A stretch of 64,000 nt of DNA from Nocardia miyunensis NBRC 108239 (GTDB lineage: Bacteria; Actinomycetota; Actinomycetes; Mycobacteriales; Mycobacteriaceae). Of this stretch, positions 1 to 7,817 are shown in pieces; the stretch's first letter is position 1, and each line of letters opens with the position of its first letter. Both the position numbers and the translations under genes were made by a program. The notes under the pieces were generated by a model. It worked only from the letters and a program-made list of their open reading frames with translations. It was not told the origin of the DNA and made no database searches. Where the stretch lies: assembly GCF_001613065.1 (NCBI RefSeq), contig NZ_BDBQ01000057.1:1-64000 (forward strand). Direction: 5' to 3'.

Positions 1-740
1 CAGCGTGATGCCGCGAGCGACGGTCTGCCCCAGCGCGATACGGCGGGCAACGGTCTGCCGCAGCGCGATGCGCCGGGCACCGGCCTGCCGAAGCGGGATC
101 CGCTGAGCGGGGACCTGCCGCAGCGTGACGCCGCGAGCAATGCCCTGCCGCCGCGTGAAGGCGGTCTGCCGCAGCGGGATTCGGCCGCAGGTGGTCTCCC
201 GCCGCGTGAGGGCGGTCTGCCGCAGCGTGAGGCGGGCGCCAATGGTCTGCCGCGGCGTCAGCCCGGCGCGAACGGCCTGCCGCAGCGCGGTCCGGGTGGT
301 CTGCCGCAGCGTGATGCCGCGGGTAACGGTCTGCCGCAACGCGGTCCGGCCGGTAACGCAGTGCCCGAACGTGAGGGCAACGGTCTGCCGCAGCGGGAGA
401 ACGGTCTGCCGCAGCGGGACGGCAACGGCCTGTCCAAGCGCGAGAGTATCGGCAACGGTCTGCCCAAACGCGATGCGCTGACGGGTGATCTGCCCAAGCG
501 CGATCCGCTCACCGGTGACCTGCCCAAGCGTGATGCGCTGACCGGCGATCTGCCGCGACGTGATTCGAGCGCCAGCGGCCTGCCGCAGCGCGACGCCGCC
601 GGAACCGGTCTGCCGCAGCGCGGCCCGGCTTCGCCCGGATTGCCGCAGCGGGATTCCGCGGAAACCGAGCCGCCACGGCGGGATTCGGGTATAACCGGTC
701 TGCCGCAGCGTAAGCCCGGCGCAGGGCTGCCGCCGCGGCC
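1..740 (+). repeat. Degenerate GLPQR-coding repeat
   Basis: Short imperfect repeats of the type GGTCTGCCGCAGCG recur every 15-45 bases, each encoding G-L-P-(Q/K/R/P)-R. They are coding repeats of the kinase tail. Their GC-rich, stop-free composition also opens long spurious frames on both strands. Confidence 0.85.
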
Positions 741-1266
741 GCTGCCGACGCCCGGCCTGAGCCTGCCGCCGGCGGATCGGTCCGCGCAGAACACAGACAA
801 GGGGGAGGACCTGGGCGAGGGCCGCGAACGCGGTCGCCACAGTTTCAAGTCCAACCCGCAGAAGACGGCCGCGTTCTTCCAGACGCGGTTGCAGCCCACC
901 GAGGACAATCGCTCGTCGATGGCCGACAGTCCGATCTTCGCGGAGATGATGTCGGCCTGGCTGGCGGATCCGAATTCGGATCGTTCGCAGGTGGCTGCCG
1001 CCTTCGAGTCGCCGGGCGACGAGGGCTGGGAGGCCGCCCGCCGGGCGGTCGAGGTGTCCTCGGAGAAGCGCACCGCGTCCGGACTGCCGCAGCGCGATCC
1101 GGGTAACCGGCTCGTTCCCGGTGGCGTCGGTGGCAAGGTCGACCGGGTACCGAGTAACCGGGACCCCGATTCGATCAGGTCAAGTCTGAGTCGTCACCAG
1201 CAGGGCGTCCGGGATGGCCGCGCAATGAAGGCAATGAACCTTACCGGAGATAAAGGAGACCGATGA
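1..1266 (+). CDS. Conservon sensor histidine kinase, C-terminal tail only (5' partial)
   Basis: The reading frame is open from the first base of the window to the TGA at 1264-1266, so this is the 3' end of a longer gene; the sensor and kinase domains lie outside the window. The visible 421 residues are a low-complexity tail with more than 25 degenerate GLPQR/DLPKR units (about residues 1-250), followed by a short conserved end with the motif SRHQQGVRDGR. Such GLP-R tails and this end are known from the CvnA-type nitrate/sulfonate-sensor kinases of actinobacterial conservons. The call rests on that tail plus the next three genes, which are the standard Roadblock, DUF742 and GTPase partners. 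The stop overlaps the next start (ATGA), implying translational coupling. The kinase activity itself cannot be seen here. Confidence 0.8.
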   Translation, partial: QRDAASDGLPQRDTAGNGLPQRDAPGTGLPKRDPLSGDLPQRDAASNALPPREGGLPQRDSAAGGLPPREGGLPQREAGANGLPRRQPGANGLPQRGPGGLPQRDAAGNGLPQRGPAGNAVPEREGNGLPQRENGLPQRDGNGLSKRESIGNGLPKRDALTGDLPKRDPLTGDLPKRDALTGDLPRRDSSASGLPQRDAAGTGLPQRGPASPGLPQRDSAETEPPRRDSGITGLPQRKPGAGLPPRPLPTPGLSLPPADRSAQNTDKGEDLGEGRERGRHSFKSNPQKTAAFFQTRLQPTEDNRSSMADSPIFAEMMSAWLADPNSDRSQVAAAFESPGDEGWEAARRAVEVSSEKRTASGLPQRDPGNRLVPGGVGGKVDRVPSNRDPDSIRSSLSRHQQGVRDGRAMKAMNLTGDKGDR

Positions 1267-1676
1267 ACCCCGATCTAGGTGGTACGAACCGTCAGCTGGA
1301 CTGGCTGGTTTCGAACTTCGCCAACGAGGTTCCTGGCGTCGCTCATGCCGTGCTGGTTTCGGCGGACGGTCTGTTGATGGCCGCGAGTGCCCAGTTGCCC
1401 GTGGACCGTGCCGAACAGCTATCCGCAGTGACCGCCGGGCTGGCCAGCCTCTCGGTGGGTGTGTCGAACCTCTTCGAAGGCGGCACCGTTCTGCAGTCGG
1501 TGGTCGAGATGGAACACGGCTACCTATTGCTGATGGCCGTCGGCGACGGGTCCTACCTGGCCGTGCTGACCAACACGTCGTGCGATATCGGCCAGGTCGG
1601 CTACGAGATGGCGCTGCTGGTTGAGCGAGTGGGCCAGACGGTTCAGGCGACGCCTCGCGTCACGATGGGTTCCTGA
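1263..1676 (+). CDS. cvnB: Roadblock/LC7 domain protein of a conservon
   Basis: A 137-residue protein with the typical single-domain Roadblock/LC7 pattern. It opens with a helix (LDWLVSNFANEVPGV), then a strand with the VLVSADGLLMA motif near residues 28-40, and later strands around EMEHGYLLLMAV. In conservons this protein regulates the GTPase encoded two genes later. The ATG overlaps the kinase stop and has a strong ribosome site (AAGGAG) eight bases upstream. DUF742 follows after seven bases. The family assignment is solid; the partner interactions are inferred from other actinobacteria. Confidence 0.92.
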   Translation: MNPDLGGTNRQLDWLVSNFANEVPGVAHAVLVSADGLLMAASAQLPVDRAEQLSAVTAGLASLSVGVSNLFEGGTVLQSVVEMEHGYLLLMAVGDGSYLAVLTNTSCDIGQVGYEMALLVERVGQTVQATPRVTMGS

Positions 1677-1683
1677 TGGTGGG

Positions 1684-2058
1684 ATGGACATAGACAACCA
1701 GCGCGTGGGGAGCGCCGAGCCGAGCCTCGTACGCCCGTACTCACTGACCGCCGGCCGCACGCGGCCGACGGTCGAGTTGGCGTTGGAGGCGCTCGTCGCA
1801 GCGCAAGCGGTCGCCTTCGAGCGGCAGTTCGAACTCACCAATATCGAGACGTCAATCGTGGAGTTGTGCAGGGAGTCGCCATCGGTTGCCGAATTGGCTG
1901 CCCGGCTGGGTATCCCGATCGGGGTGGCACGTGTTCTCGTTGCCGATCTCATCGAGGCCGGACATGTACGAGTCTCGGCGACATTGAAGGACGACTCGAG
2001 CGACGATGAACGTCGCGAGCTGATCGAAAGGGTTCTTAGTGGACTCCGGCGTATTTGA
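1684..2058 (+). CDS. cvnC: DUF742 protein of a conservon
   Basis: A 124-residue DUF742 protein recognised by the N-terminal SLVRPYSLTAGRTRP motif and a winged-helix-like region (SVAELAARLGIPIGVARVLVADL, about residues 60-82). The ATG at 1684 is chosen because it puts the conserved LVRPY motif about 14 residues in; the longer in-frame start at 1621 would run back through the Roadblock gene. It follows the Roadblock gene after seven bases and overlaps the GTPase gene by 20 bases, so the genes form one operon. Its role in conservons is thought to be transcriptional or as an adaptor; nothing here decides that. Confidence 0.88.
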   Translation: MDIDNQRVGSAEPSLVRPYSLTAGRTRPTVELALEALVAAQAVAFERQFELTNIETSIVELCRESPSVAELAARLGIPIGVARVLVADLIEAGHVRVSATLKDDSSDDERRELIERVLSGLRRI

Positions 2059-2641
2059 TTCGACGGCCCAGGTCGATACCCGCACCAGTAAACCTACCTC
2101 GGCGAAGATCGTGGTCGCGGGTGGTTTCGGTGTGGGCAAGACGACCCTGGTCGGTGCGGTCTCGGAGATCGTTCCGCTGCGCACCGAGGCATTGGTGACC
2201 AATGCCAGTGTCGGGGTCGACAGCCTGGCCGCCGTGCCGACCAAGAACACCACAACGGTGGCCATGGACTTCGGCAGGATCAGCCTCGCCGACGACCTGG
2301 TGCTCTACCTGTTCGGTACACCGGGCCAGTACCGCTTCTGGTTCATGTGGGACGACCTGATCCGCGGCGCCATCGGCGCCGTGGTGCTGGTCGACACCCG
2401 CCGGCTGGAGGACAGCTTCGCCGCGGTCGATTATTTCGAGGCGCGGAGCCTGCCGTTCCTGGTCGCCATCAACGAATTCGACGACGCGCCCAGGTATCCG
2501 ACCGAGGACATCCGCCAGGCGCTGGCCGTCCCGGCCGACGTGCCGATCATGTCGATCGACGCGCGTCGGCGCGAGCCGGTGAAGCAGGCGCTGGTCTCGG
2601 TCACCGAGTACGCGCTGCGCAAGGTCGTCCAGGGTTACTGA
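2039..2641 (+). CDS. cvnD: Conservon Ras-like GTPase
   Basis: A 200-residue small GTPase. The P-loop GGFGVGKTT lies near residues 29-37, the switch II-type motif FGTPGQ near 92-97, and the NEFD base-specificity motif near 142-145. This is the ATP/GTP-binding protein that closes the standard conservon order. The start is GTG at 2039, inside the end of the DUF742 gene, which suggests coupled translation. In other actinobacteria these GTPases relay signals from the membrane kinase complex in development or redox control; here only the fold and operon position are evident. Confidence 0.92.
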   Translation: MDSGVFDSTAQVDTRTSKPTSAKIVVAGGFGVGKTTLVGAVSEIVPLRTEALVTNASVGVDSLAAVPTKNTTTVAMDFGRISLADDLVLYLFGTPGQYRFWFMWDDLIRGAIGAVVLVDTRRLEDSFAAVDYFEARSLPFLVAINEFDDAPRYPTEDIRQALAVPADVPIMSIDARRREPVKQALVSVTEYALRKVVQGY

Positions 2642-3034
2642 GACCGGCGGCAGGGTCGCGAGCCCTGTTCGGTGGTTGGGCCGTTCGGCGCTCCGCGGCG
2701 TGTTCCGGCGCTACGGGGTGGTCACAGTCGCATTCCTGCCGGGGATGCGTTCGGTCCGGTCCGGGTGGATCGGACACGTCGCGCATCTCGGGCAGGGGTG
2801 CGACTGTCATGACGCGATGAGTGCTGCCATCGATTAGCTCTCGCTATCACGAACGCCGTGTAGCGGACCGTCTACGCTCCCGCGAACATATTCTTAACTC
2901 GACCTGCCGCCCCCGAACAAGGGAGCAGAGGCGAACATCTCAGACACCTGAGTTCCGTTCACCCTGGACAACGCCGACTCCTGGCCGGGGCCCGCCCCGG
3001 TCCTGGACTGAGTGGAGCGGAGGCAGAAGACACA
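2642..3034. other. Intergenic stretch of 393 bases
   Basis: No gene is supported. Frames that cross it lack a recognisable protein. The only structure seen is a weak 5-bp hairpin (CAGGG/CCCTG, 2651-2667) just after the conservon, too short to call a terminator. Confidence 0.5.
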
Positions 3035-4567
3035 GTGATCCGTGCGCGAGAGTTGTTGGAGGAGTTGCTCGATCCCGGTTCCTTCATGAGCTGGGACCGG
3101 CCGCCGGTGCGGGTTGCGGCGGGGGCGGAGTACCGCGAGGAGTTGCGGGCGGCCTCGGAACGGTCGGGGTCCGATGAATCGGTGGTGACCGGCGAGGGCC
3201 GGTTGCGCGGCCGGCGGATCGCCGTGATCGCTTGTGAATTCGGGTTTCTCGCGGGGTCGATCGGGGTGGCGGCGGCCGAGCGGGTCGTGCTGGCGGTGGA
3301 GCGCGCGACCGAGCTCGGGCTGCCCCTGGTGGCCTCGCCGACCTCGGGCGGCACCCGGATGCAGGAGGGCACAGTCGCTTTCGTGCAGATGGTCAAGATC
3401 GCCGGGGCCGTGACGATGCACAAGGCGGCCGGGTATCCGTATCTGGTGTATCTGCGCGATCCGACGATGGGCGGAGTGTTCGCGTCCTGGGGTTCGTTGG
3501 GGCACATGACATTCGCCGAGCCGGGCGCGCTGATCGGCTTCCTCGGCCCCAGGGTGTACCGGGCGCTGTACGGACGGCCGTTTCCCGAAGGGGTGCAGAC
3601 CGCCGAGAATCTGTATCGCAACGGGGTCATCGACGGTGTGGTGCCGGTGCGGGTGTTCCGGCGGATCGTGCACCGGGTGTTGAATGTCGTGCACAGCCAG
3701 GCGATTTCGGACTCGCAGGAGTCCGGCCGACCTGCGGCCGCCGAACCTCCGGTGTCCGGTGCCGTGGAATACCCTGCGGGACATGCGGGTTCGAGTACAG
3801 ACCAGTCGGCATGGGACTCCGTGCTGATCTCCCGCCGCCCGGATCGTCCCGGTATTCGTGAGCTGTTGCGTCATGCGACGGATCGAGTTCCGTTGAGCGG
3901 CACCGGTCAAGGAGAGTCGGACCGGACCGTCGTGCTGGCCCTGGCACGCCTGCGCGGCAGAGCGTGCGTGGTGTTCGGCCACGATCGCGCGGGGCAGACC
4001 GCCGAGAACACCATGGGCCCGGCCGCATTGCGGGAAGCCCGGCGCAGTATGCATCTGGCCGCGGAACTCCGCCTGCCGTTGGTGCTGGTGATCGATACCG
4101 TCGGTGCGGCGCTCTCGCGCGAGGCCGAGGAACGTGGGCTCGCGCCCGAAATCGCCCTTTGCCTGGCCGATCTCATCACCCTCGGCACGCCGACCGTCTC
4201 GGTGCTGCTGGGACAGGGCAGTGGTGGCGGCGCACTGGCCCTGCTCCCGGCCGACCGGGTGCTCGCCGCCACGCACGCCTGGCTCGCGCCGCTGCCGCCG
4301 GAAGGCGCCAGTGCCATCGTCTTCCGCGATACCGAGCACGCGCCCGCCCTCGCCGACGCGCAACGCATCCGCGCGGGCGATCTGCTGGCCGACGGTGTGG
4401 TGGATCGCATCGTGCCCGAATATCCGGACGCCGCGGACGAATCGGTCGAATTCGCCCGCCGCATGGTGAGCGCGATCGCCGACGAACTGACCGGGCTGGG
4501 CGGCCGATCGGCGGACGAACTCGTTCCGGCCCGCAATCGGCGGTACCGTCGGTTGGGCCTGCGATGA
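3035..4567 (+). CDS. accD3: Fused acetyl/acyl-CoA carboxylase carboxyltransferase, AccD3-like
   Basis: A 510-residue protein with two crotonase-like carboxyltransferase halves. The first (about residues 40-225) has the SPTSGGTRMQEG oxyanion region and GGVFASWGSLGHMTFAEPGA. The second (about 265-480) has GQGSGGGALALLPADRVLA. This fused beta-alpha layout and length match M. tuberculosis AccD3 (Rv0904c), whose substrate is uncertain. The four-cysteine zinc finger of E. coli AccD is absent. The start is GTG at 3035, with GGAGG about ten bases upstream. EchA6-like and Rv0906-like genes downstream recall the mycobacterial neighbourhood and support the AccD3 name. Biotin carboxylase partners are not in the window. 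Confidence 0.82.
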   Translation: MIRARELLEELLDPGSFMSWDRPPVRVAAGAEYREELRAASERSGSDESVVTGEGRLRGRRIAVIACEFGFLAGSIGVAAAERVVLAVERATELGLPLVASPTSGGTRMQEGTVAFVQMVKIAGAVTMHKAAGYPYLVYLRDPTMGGVFASWGSLGHMTFAEPGALIGFLGPRVYRALYGRPFPEGVQTAENLYRNGVIDGVVPVRVFRRIVHRVLNVVHSQAISDSQESGRPAAAEPPVSGAVEYPAGHAGSSTDQSAWDSVLISRRPDRPGIRELLRHATDRVPLSGTGQGESDRTVVLALARLRGRACVVFGHDRAGQTAENTMGPAALREARRSMHLAAELRLPLVLVIDTVGAALSREAEERGLAPEIALCLADLITLGTPTVSVLLGQGSGGGALALLPADRVLAATHAWLAPLPPEGASAIVFRDTEHAPALADAQRIRAGDLLADGVVDRIVPEYPDAADESVEFARRMVSAIADELTGLGGRSADELVPARNRRYRRLGLR

Positions 4568-4604
4568 GCGCCGGATGTCGTGTCAACACGCTCCGGGACG
4601 TTCG

Positions 4605-4640
4605 TTGACGGTTGGACGAACCGCTTCTACCGTCGAATTG
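4605..4640 (+). promoter_or_regulatory. Leaderless promoter of the aldo-keto reductase gene
   Basis: A near-ideal vegetative promoter: -35 TTGACG (4605-4610), a 17-base spacer, and -10 TACCGT (4628-4633). The GTG at 4640 lies exactly where transcription should begin, seven bases after the -10 box, so the mRNA is predicted to be leaderless. Confidence 0.7.
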
Positions 4641-5497
4641 TGACCTATCGCAGCGAGACCAGCGCCGTCCCCTCGATCGTCCTGAACGACGGGTCAGTGA
4701 TACCGAGACTCGGCTTCGGCGTCTTCCAGGTCCCACCGGACGAGGCGGCCGCGGCGGTCGCGACGGCGCTCGCCGTCGGTTACCGCAGCATCGACACCGC
4801 GGCCGTCTACGGCAACGAGGCCGGCGTCGGCGAGGCGGTGCGCAGATCCGGTCTGGGTCGCGACGAGGTCTACCTCACCAGCAAGCTGTGGAATTCCGAA
4901 CAGGGCTACGACTCCACGCTGCGCGCCTTCGACGCCACCATGGCCGAGCTGAAGATGGATTATCTGGATCTGTACCTCATCCACTGGCCGGTGGCCGCGG
5001 CGGATCGATACATCGATACGTTCCGGGCGATGCAGGAGATCAAGGCGCAGGGCCGGGTCGGATCGATCGGTGTGTCCAATTTCACCAGCGAGCATCTGGA
5101 GCGGCTCATCGCCGAAACGGGTGAGACGCCGGTGCTGAATCAGGTCGAGCTGCACCCCGGTCTGGCGCAGCCGGAACTGCGTGCCTTCCACGCCGAACAC
5201 GGCATCGCGACCGAGGCGTGGGCCCCGCTGGGACAGGGTGCGGAGCTGAAGGATCCGACGATCGGCTCGATCGCCGCCGAGGTCGGCCGCACCCCCGCTC
5301 AGGTGCTCATTCGCTGGCATCTGCAACTGGGCAATGTGGTGATTCCCAAATCGGTGACGCCGACGCGGATCAAGGAGAACTTCGACGTGTTCTCCTTCGA
5401 GCTGAGCTTCGAGCAGATGCAACTCATCTCCGCCCTGGACACCGGCTCTCGCCTCGGCCCGGATCCGGACACCTACCGTGAGGGTCTGGAGTCCTGA
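4640..5497 (+). CDS. Aldo/keto reductase (2,5-diketo-D-gluconate reductase type)
   Basis: A 285-residue NADPH-dependent reductase with the complete AKR tetrad counted from GTG 4640: Asp52 and Tyr57 in SIDTAAVYGNE, Lys82 in LTSKLW, and His115 in YLIHWPV. The C-terminal NADPH site IPKSVTPTRIKEN is also present. It resembles the mycobacterial Rv2971 family, which reduces small dicarbonyls and other aldehydes or ketones. An ATG 60 bases upstream is in frame, but it sits upstream of the -35 box described separately and would add a non-conserved extension, so GTG 4640 is preferred. Its physiological substrate is unknown. It ends 18 bases before the convergent flavoprotein gene. Confidence 0.9.
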   Translation: MTYRSETSAVPSIVLNDGSVIPRLGFGVFQVPPDEAAAAVATALAVGYRSIDTAAVYGNEAGVGEAVRRSGLGRDEVYLTSKLWNSEQGYDSTLRAFDATMAELKMDYLDLYLIHWPVAAADRYIDTFRAMQEIKAQGRVGSIGVSNFTSEHLERLIAETGETPVLNQVELHPGLAQPELRAFHAEHGIATEAWAPLGQGAELKDPTIGSIAAEVGRTPAQVLIRWHLQLGNVVIPKSVTPTRIKENFDVFSFELSFEQMQLISALDTGSRLGPDPDTYREGLES

Positions 5498-5515
5498 TCA
5501 CCCGCTGTCGTGCGG

Positions 5516-6976
5516 TTACGCGCGGCGCAGGCCGAGGAGTTCGGTGAGTTCCACCGCCGCCGCCCGGCCCGCGCGATTCGCGCCGATGGTGCTGGCCGAC
5601 GGGCCGTAGCCGAGCAGGTGGATGCGCGGGTCCGCGGCGACCCGCGTCGCCAGCCGGCCGGTCATCGTGATGCCGCCGCCCGGTCCGCGCAGTCGCAGCG
5701 GCGCGAGATGATCGAGCGCACTGCGGAATCCGGTGGCCCACAGGATCACCTCGGCGGGCTGGAATGTGCCGTCCGGCCAGCGCACGCCGCCCGGTTCGAT
5801 TCGGGTGAACATCGGATGCCAGTCCAGTGCACCGCGAGCGCGGGCGGCGCGAATCCGATCGTCCACCGGCAGCCCGGTCACCGAGACCACCGAACGGGGC
5901 GGCAATCCGCGCCGCACCCGATCCTCGACCATCGCCACCGCGCGGCGACCGGCCTCGCGGGTGAATTCCTCGGTGCGCCACCGTGGTTCGGTCCGCGACG
6001 TCCAGGTCGTCGTGGTCACCTGCGATATCTCGTCGAGCAACTGCACCGCCGAGATCCCGGCGCCCACGACCACCACGTGCCGCCCCGCGAATTCCCCGGC
6101 GGTCCGATAGTCGTGCGCATGCAACTGCCGCCCACCGAAGGTCTGCGCCCCCGGATAGTAGGGGATGAACGGCTTCTCCCAGGTCCCGGTCGCGTTGATC
6201 AGCCCACGCACCCGCAGCGTGGCTACATCGGAATCGGAAGTCGTTGGCGCACCCGAAGATTCGCCGGACGTTTCGAAACCATCGTCGGACTCGGCACCGG
6301 CAGCGTGATGCGCTCGATCCGTCGTGGTGCCCGGATGTGTTGCAGTGCTGCCTGATCCAGGTGTGTCCGGTGCGTTGCCGGGCATGCGACGCGCTCCGTC
6401 GGCCGACTCGCCGGAATATGGTGCGGTGCTGCCGGACCCGTCCGCGCCGGACGGGCGGAGCGCTGGGGCGTGGGCGCCGTGTTCACTCGCCGACGTCGGT
6501 GTATCGGCGGATGCGTGATCGGCCGCCCTGCCGGAGGGTGCTGTGCCGCCGGGCGGCCCCGGGACGGTCTCCGCGTGCAACAGTCCGTCGACGGATTCGG
6601 TGGGGCAGGTGGTGGGGGTGGCGCGGTCGCAGACCACGCGGACGGTGGTGGGGCGGTGGACTCGCAGGTCGAAGCGTTCCTCGTAGCGGGCGTAGTACTC
6701 GGGGACGGCGGTGGCGGCGCGGGCCTGTTCGGATCCGGGCCGCAGCACCTCGGCAAATGCCATTCCCGGGAGGTCGTGCACACCGTTCACGGTGGTGAGG
6801 GTGAGCGAGGGCCAGCGGAACTGCCATGCCCCGCCGGGGCCCGGCGCGTGATCGACGATGAGAAAGTCCTGTTCGGGGCGCAATCCGAGGCGTCGCAGAT
6901 GGTATCCGGCGGACAGTCCGGCCTGTCCGGCGCCGATCACCAGGATCTCGACATCGGGTGCGGTCACGGCCGCCAC
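5516..6976 (-). CDS. FAD/NAD(P)-dependent oxidoreductase with a low-complexity insertion
   Basis: A 486-residue flavoprotein of the flavin-containing monooxygenase superfamily. The FAD Rossmann motif GAGQAGLSAGYHL is near residues 16-28, GPGGAWQFRW near 46-55, the second-dinucleotide motif VVVGAGISAVQLL in the middle, and ATGFR near the C-terminus. Residues about 138-250 (bases 6227-6565) are Gly/Ser/Thr/Ala/Asp-rich low-complexity sequence, placed just before the conserved LINATGTWEKPF segment. This reads as an in-frame insertion into the core fold. The start is GTG 6976; a second GTG at 6967 lies seven bases after a TACTGT -10-like box and could be a leaderless start. Substrate unknown. It is divergent from the EchA6-like gene. 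Confidence 0.85.
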   Translation of the reverse strand: MAAVTAPDVEILVIGAGQAGLSAGYHLRRLGLRPEQDFLIVDHAPGPGGAWQFRWPSLTLTTVNGVHDLPGMAFAEVLRPGSEQARAATAVPEYYARYEERFDLRVHRPTTVRVVCDRATPTTCPTESVDGLLHAETVPGPPGGTAPSGRAADHASADTPTSASEHGAHAPALRPSGADGSGSTAPYSGESADGARRMPGNAPDTPGSGSTATHPGTTTDRAHHAAGAESDDGFETSGESSGAPTTSDSDVATLRVRGLINATGTWEKPFIPYYPGAQTFGGRQLHAHDYRTAGEFAGRHVVVVGAGISAVQLLDEISQVTTTTWTSRTEPRWRTEEFTREAGRRAVAMVEDRVRRGLPPRSVVSVTGLPVDDRIRAARARGALDWHPMFTRIEPGGVRWPDGTFQPAEVILWATGFRSALDHLAPLRLRGPGGGITMTGRLATRVAADPRIHLLGYGPSASTIGANRAGRAAAVELTELLGLRRA

Positions 6977-7091
6977 AGTACCGCGCAGTGCGTCGGGTGC
7001 GGCCGGGCAACCGCGAGCCTAATACAGTGAAGGTTGTCCGAGGCGAGACCGCGCGTCCAGTCCACTACCGCACGATCCGGGGAGGCCCCCT

Positions 7092-7817
7092 TTGCTCGCA
7101 GTGAGTCGCGATGGTGACGTGGTCACCATCGAATTACAGCGTCCGGAGCGCCGCAACGCGCTCAACGAGGAATTGGTGGGGCGGCTGCGAGAGGCCGTGG
7201 TCACCGCCGCGGCGGATGCCCGGGTGATCGTCCTGACCGGTCAGGGGACGGTCTTCAGTGCCGGTGCGGACCTGAACGGGGTGTACTCGCAGACCTTCCT
7301 GGATGCCCTGATGGACATGTTGTCCGTGATCGAGTCCGTACCGGTCCCGGTCATCGCCGCGCTCAACGGTCCGGCACTCGGTGGCGGCGTGCAGCTGTCG
7401 CTGGCCGCGGATCTGCGAGTGATGGCGCCCGAGGCCTACATCGGTATCCCCGCCGCGAAAATCGGTGTCTCCGTGGATCGTTGGACCGTGCGCCGGCTGG
7501 CCTCGATCATCGGCGGCGGTCCCGCGCGCAGCATCCTGCTGGGCCTGGACACCGTATCGGCCTCCGACGCATACACTTTCGGTTTCGCGAACCGGATCGG
7601 GACGCTGGCCGACGCGCAGGCATGGGCCAAGTCGATCGCCGAGCTGGCTCCGCTCTCGCTGCGTCATCTCAAGCTGGTGCTCAACGACGACGGCACCCGC
7701 GATCCGCAGTCGGCGGCGCAGCGCGACGCGCTCGAGGCGGCCTGGACCAGCGCGGATGCGCAGGAGGCGCGATTGGCCCGGCAGGAGAAGCGCCCGGCGA
7801 AATTCGAGGGGCGCTGA
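7092..7817 (+). CDS. echA6: Enoyl-CoA hydratase-like protein, EchA6 type
   Basis: A 241-residue crotonase-fold protein with the acyl-CoA oxyanion motifs FSAGADLNG (about residues 55-63) and GPALGGGVQLSLAADLRV (95-112). The positions where true hydratases carry the two catalytic glutamates read IPAAKIG and PARSILLG, so both appear to be missing. That is what is reported for M. tuberculosis EchA6 (Rv0905, 243 residues), which binds and shuttles acyl-CoA for mycolic acid synthesis rather than hydrating it. Neighbouring Rv0904c-like and Rv0906-like genes support the name. The TTG at 7092 is chosen for its GGAGG six bases upstream; GTG 7101 is an alternative. The stop overlaps the next ATG. Confidence 0.82.
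   Translation: MLAVSRDGDVVTIELQRPERRNALNEELVGRLREAVVTAAADARVIVLTGQGTVFSAGADLNGVYSQTFLDALMDMLSVIESVPVPVIAALNGPALGGGVQLSLAADLRVMAPEAYIGIPAAKIGVSVDRWTVRRLASIIGGGPARSILLGLDTVSASDAYTFGFANRIGTLADAQAWAKSIAELAPLSLRHLKLVLNDDGTRDPQSAAQRDALEAAWTSADAQEARLARQEKRPAKFEGR

Noticed and set aside
1..740. CRISPR-like regular repeats at the window start
   Set aside because: Repeats are 15-45 bases apart, degenerate, in frame and code for GLPQR units; there are no unique spacers of constant length.
258..1136. 292-codon minus-strand frame rich in RCGRP repeats
   Set aside because: Antisense of the GLPQR repeats of the kinase tail; no domain and no ribosome site.
2821..3177. 118-codon plus-strand frame before accD3
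   Set aside because: It overlaps the accD3 start, has no protein pattern, and looks like noncoding sequence.
2894..4363. 489-codon minus-strand frame over accD3
   Set aside because: Shadow frame of high-GC coding DNA. The plus strand encodes two clear carboxyltransferase halves.
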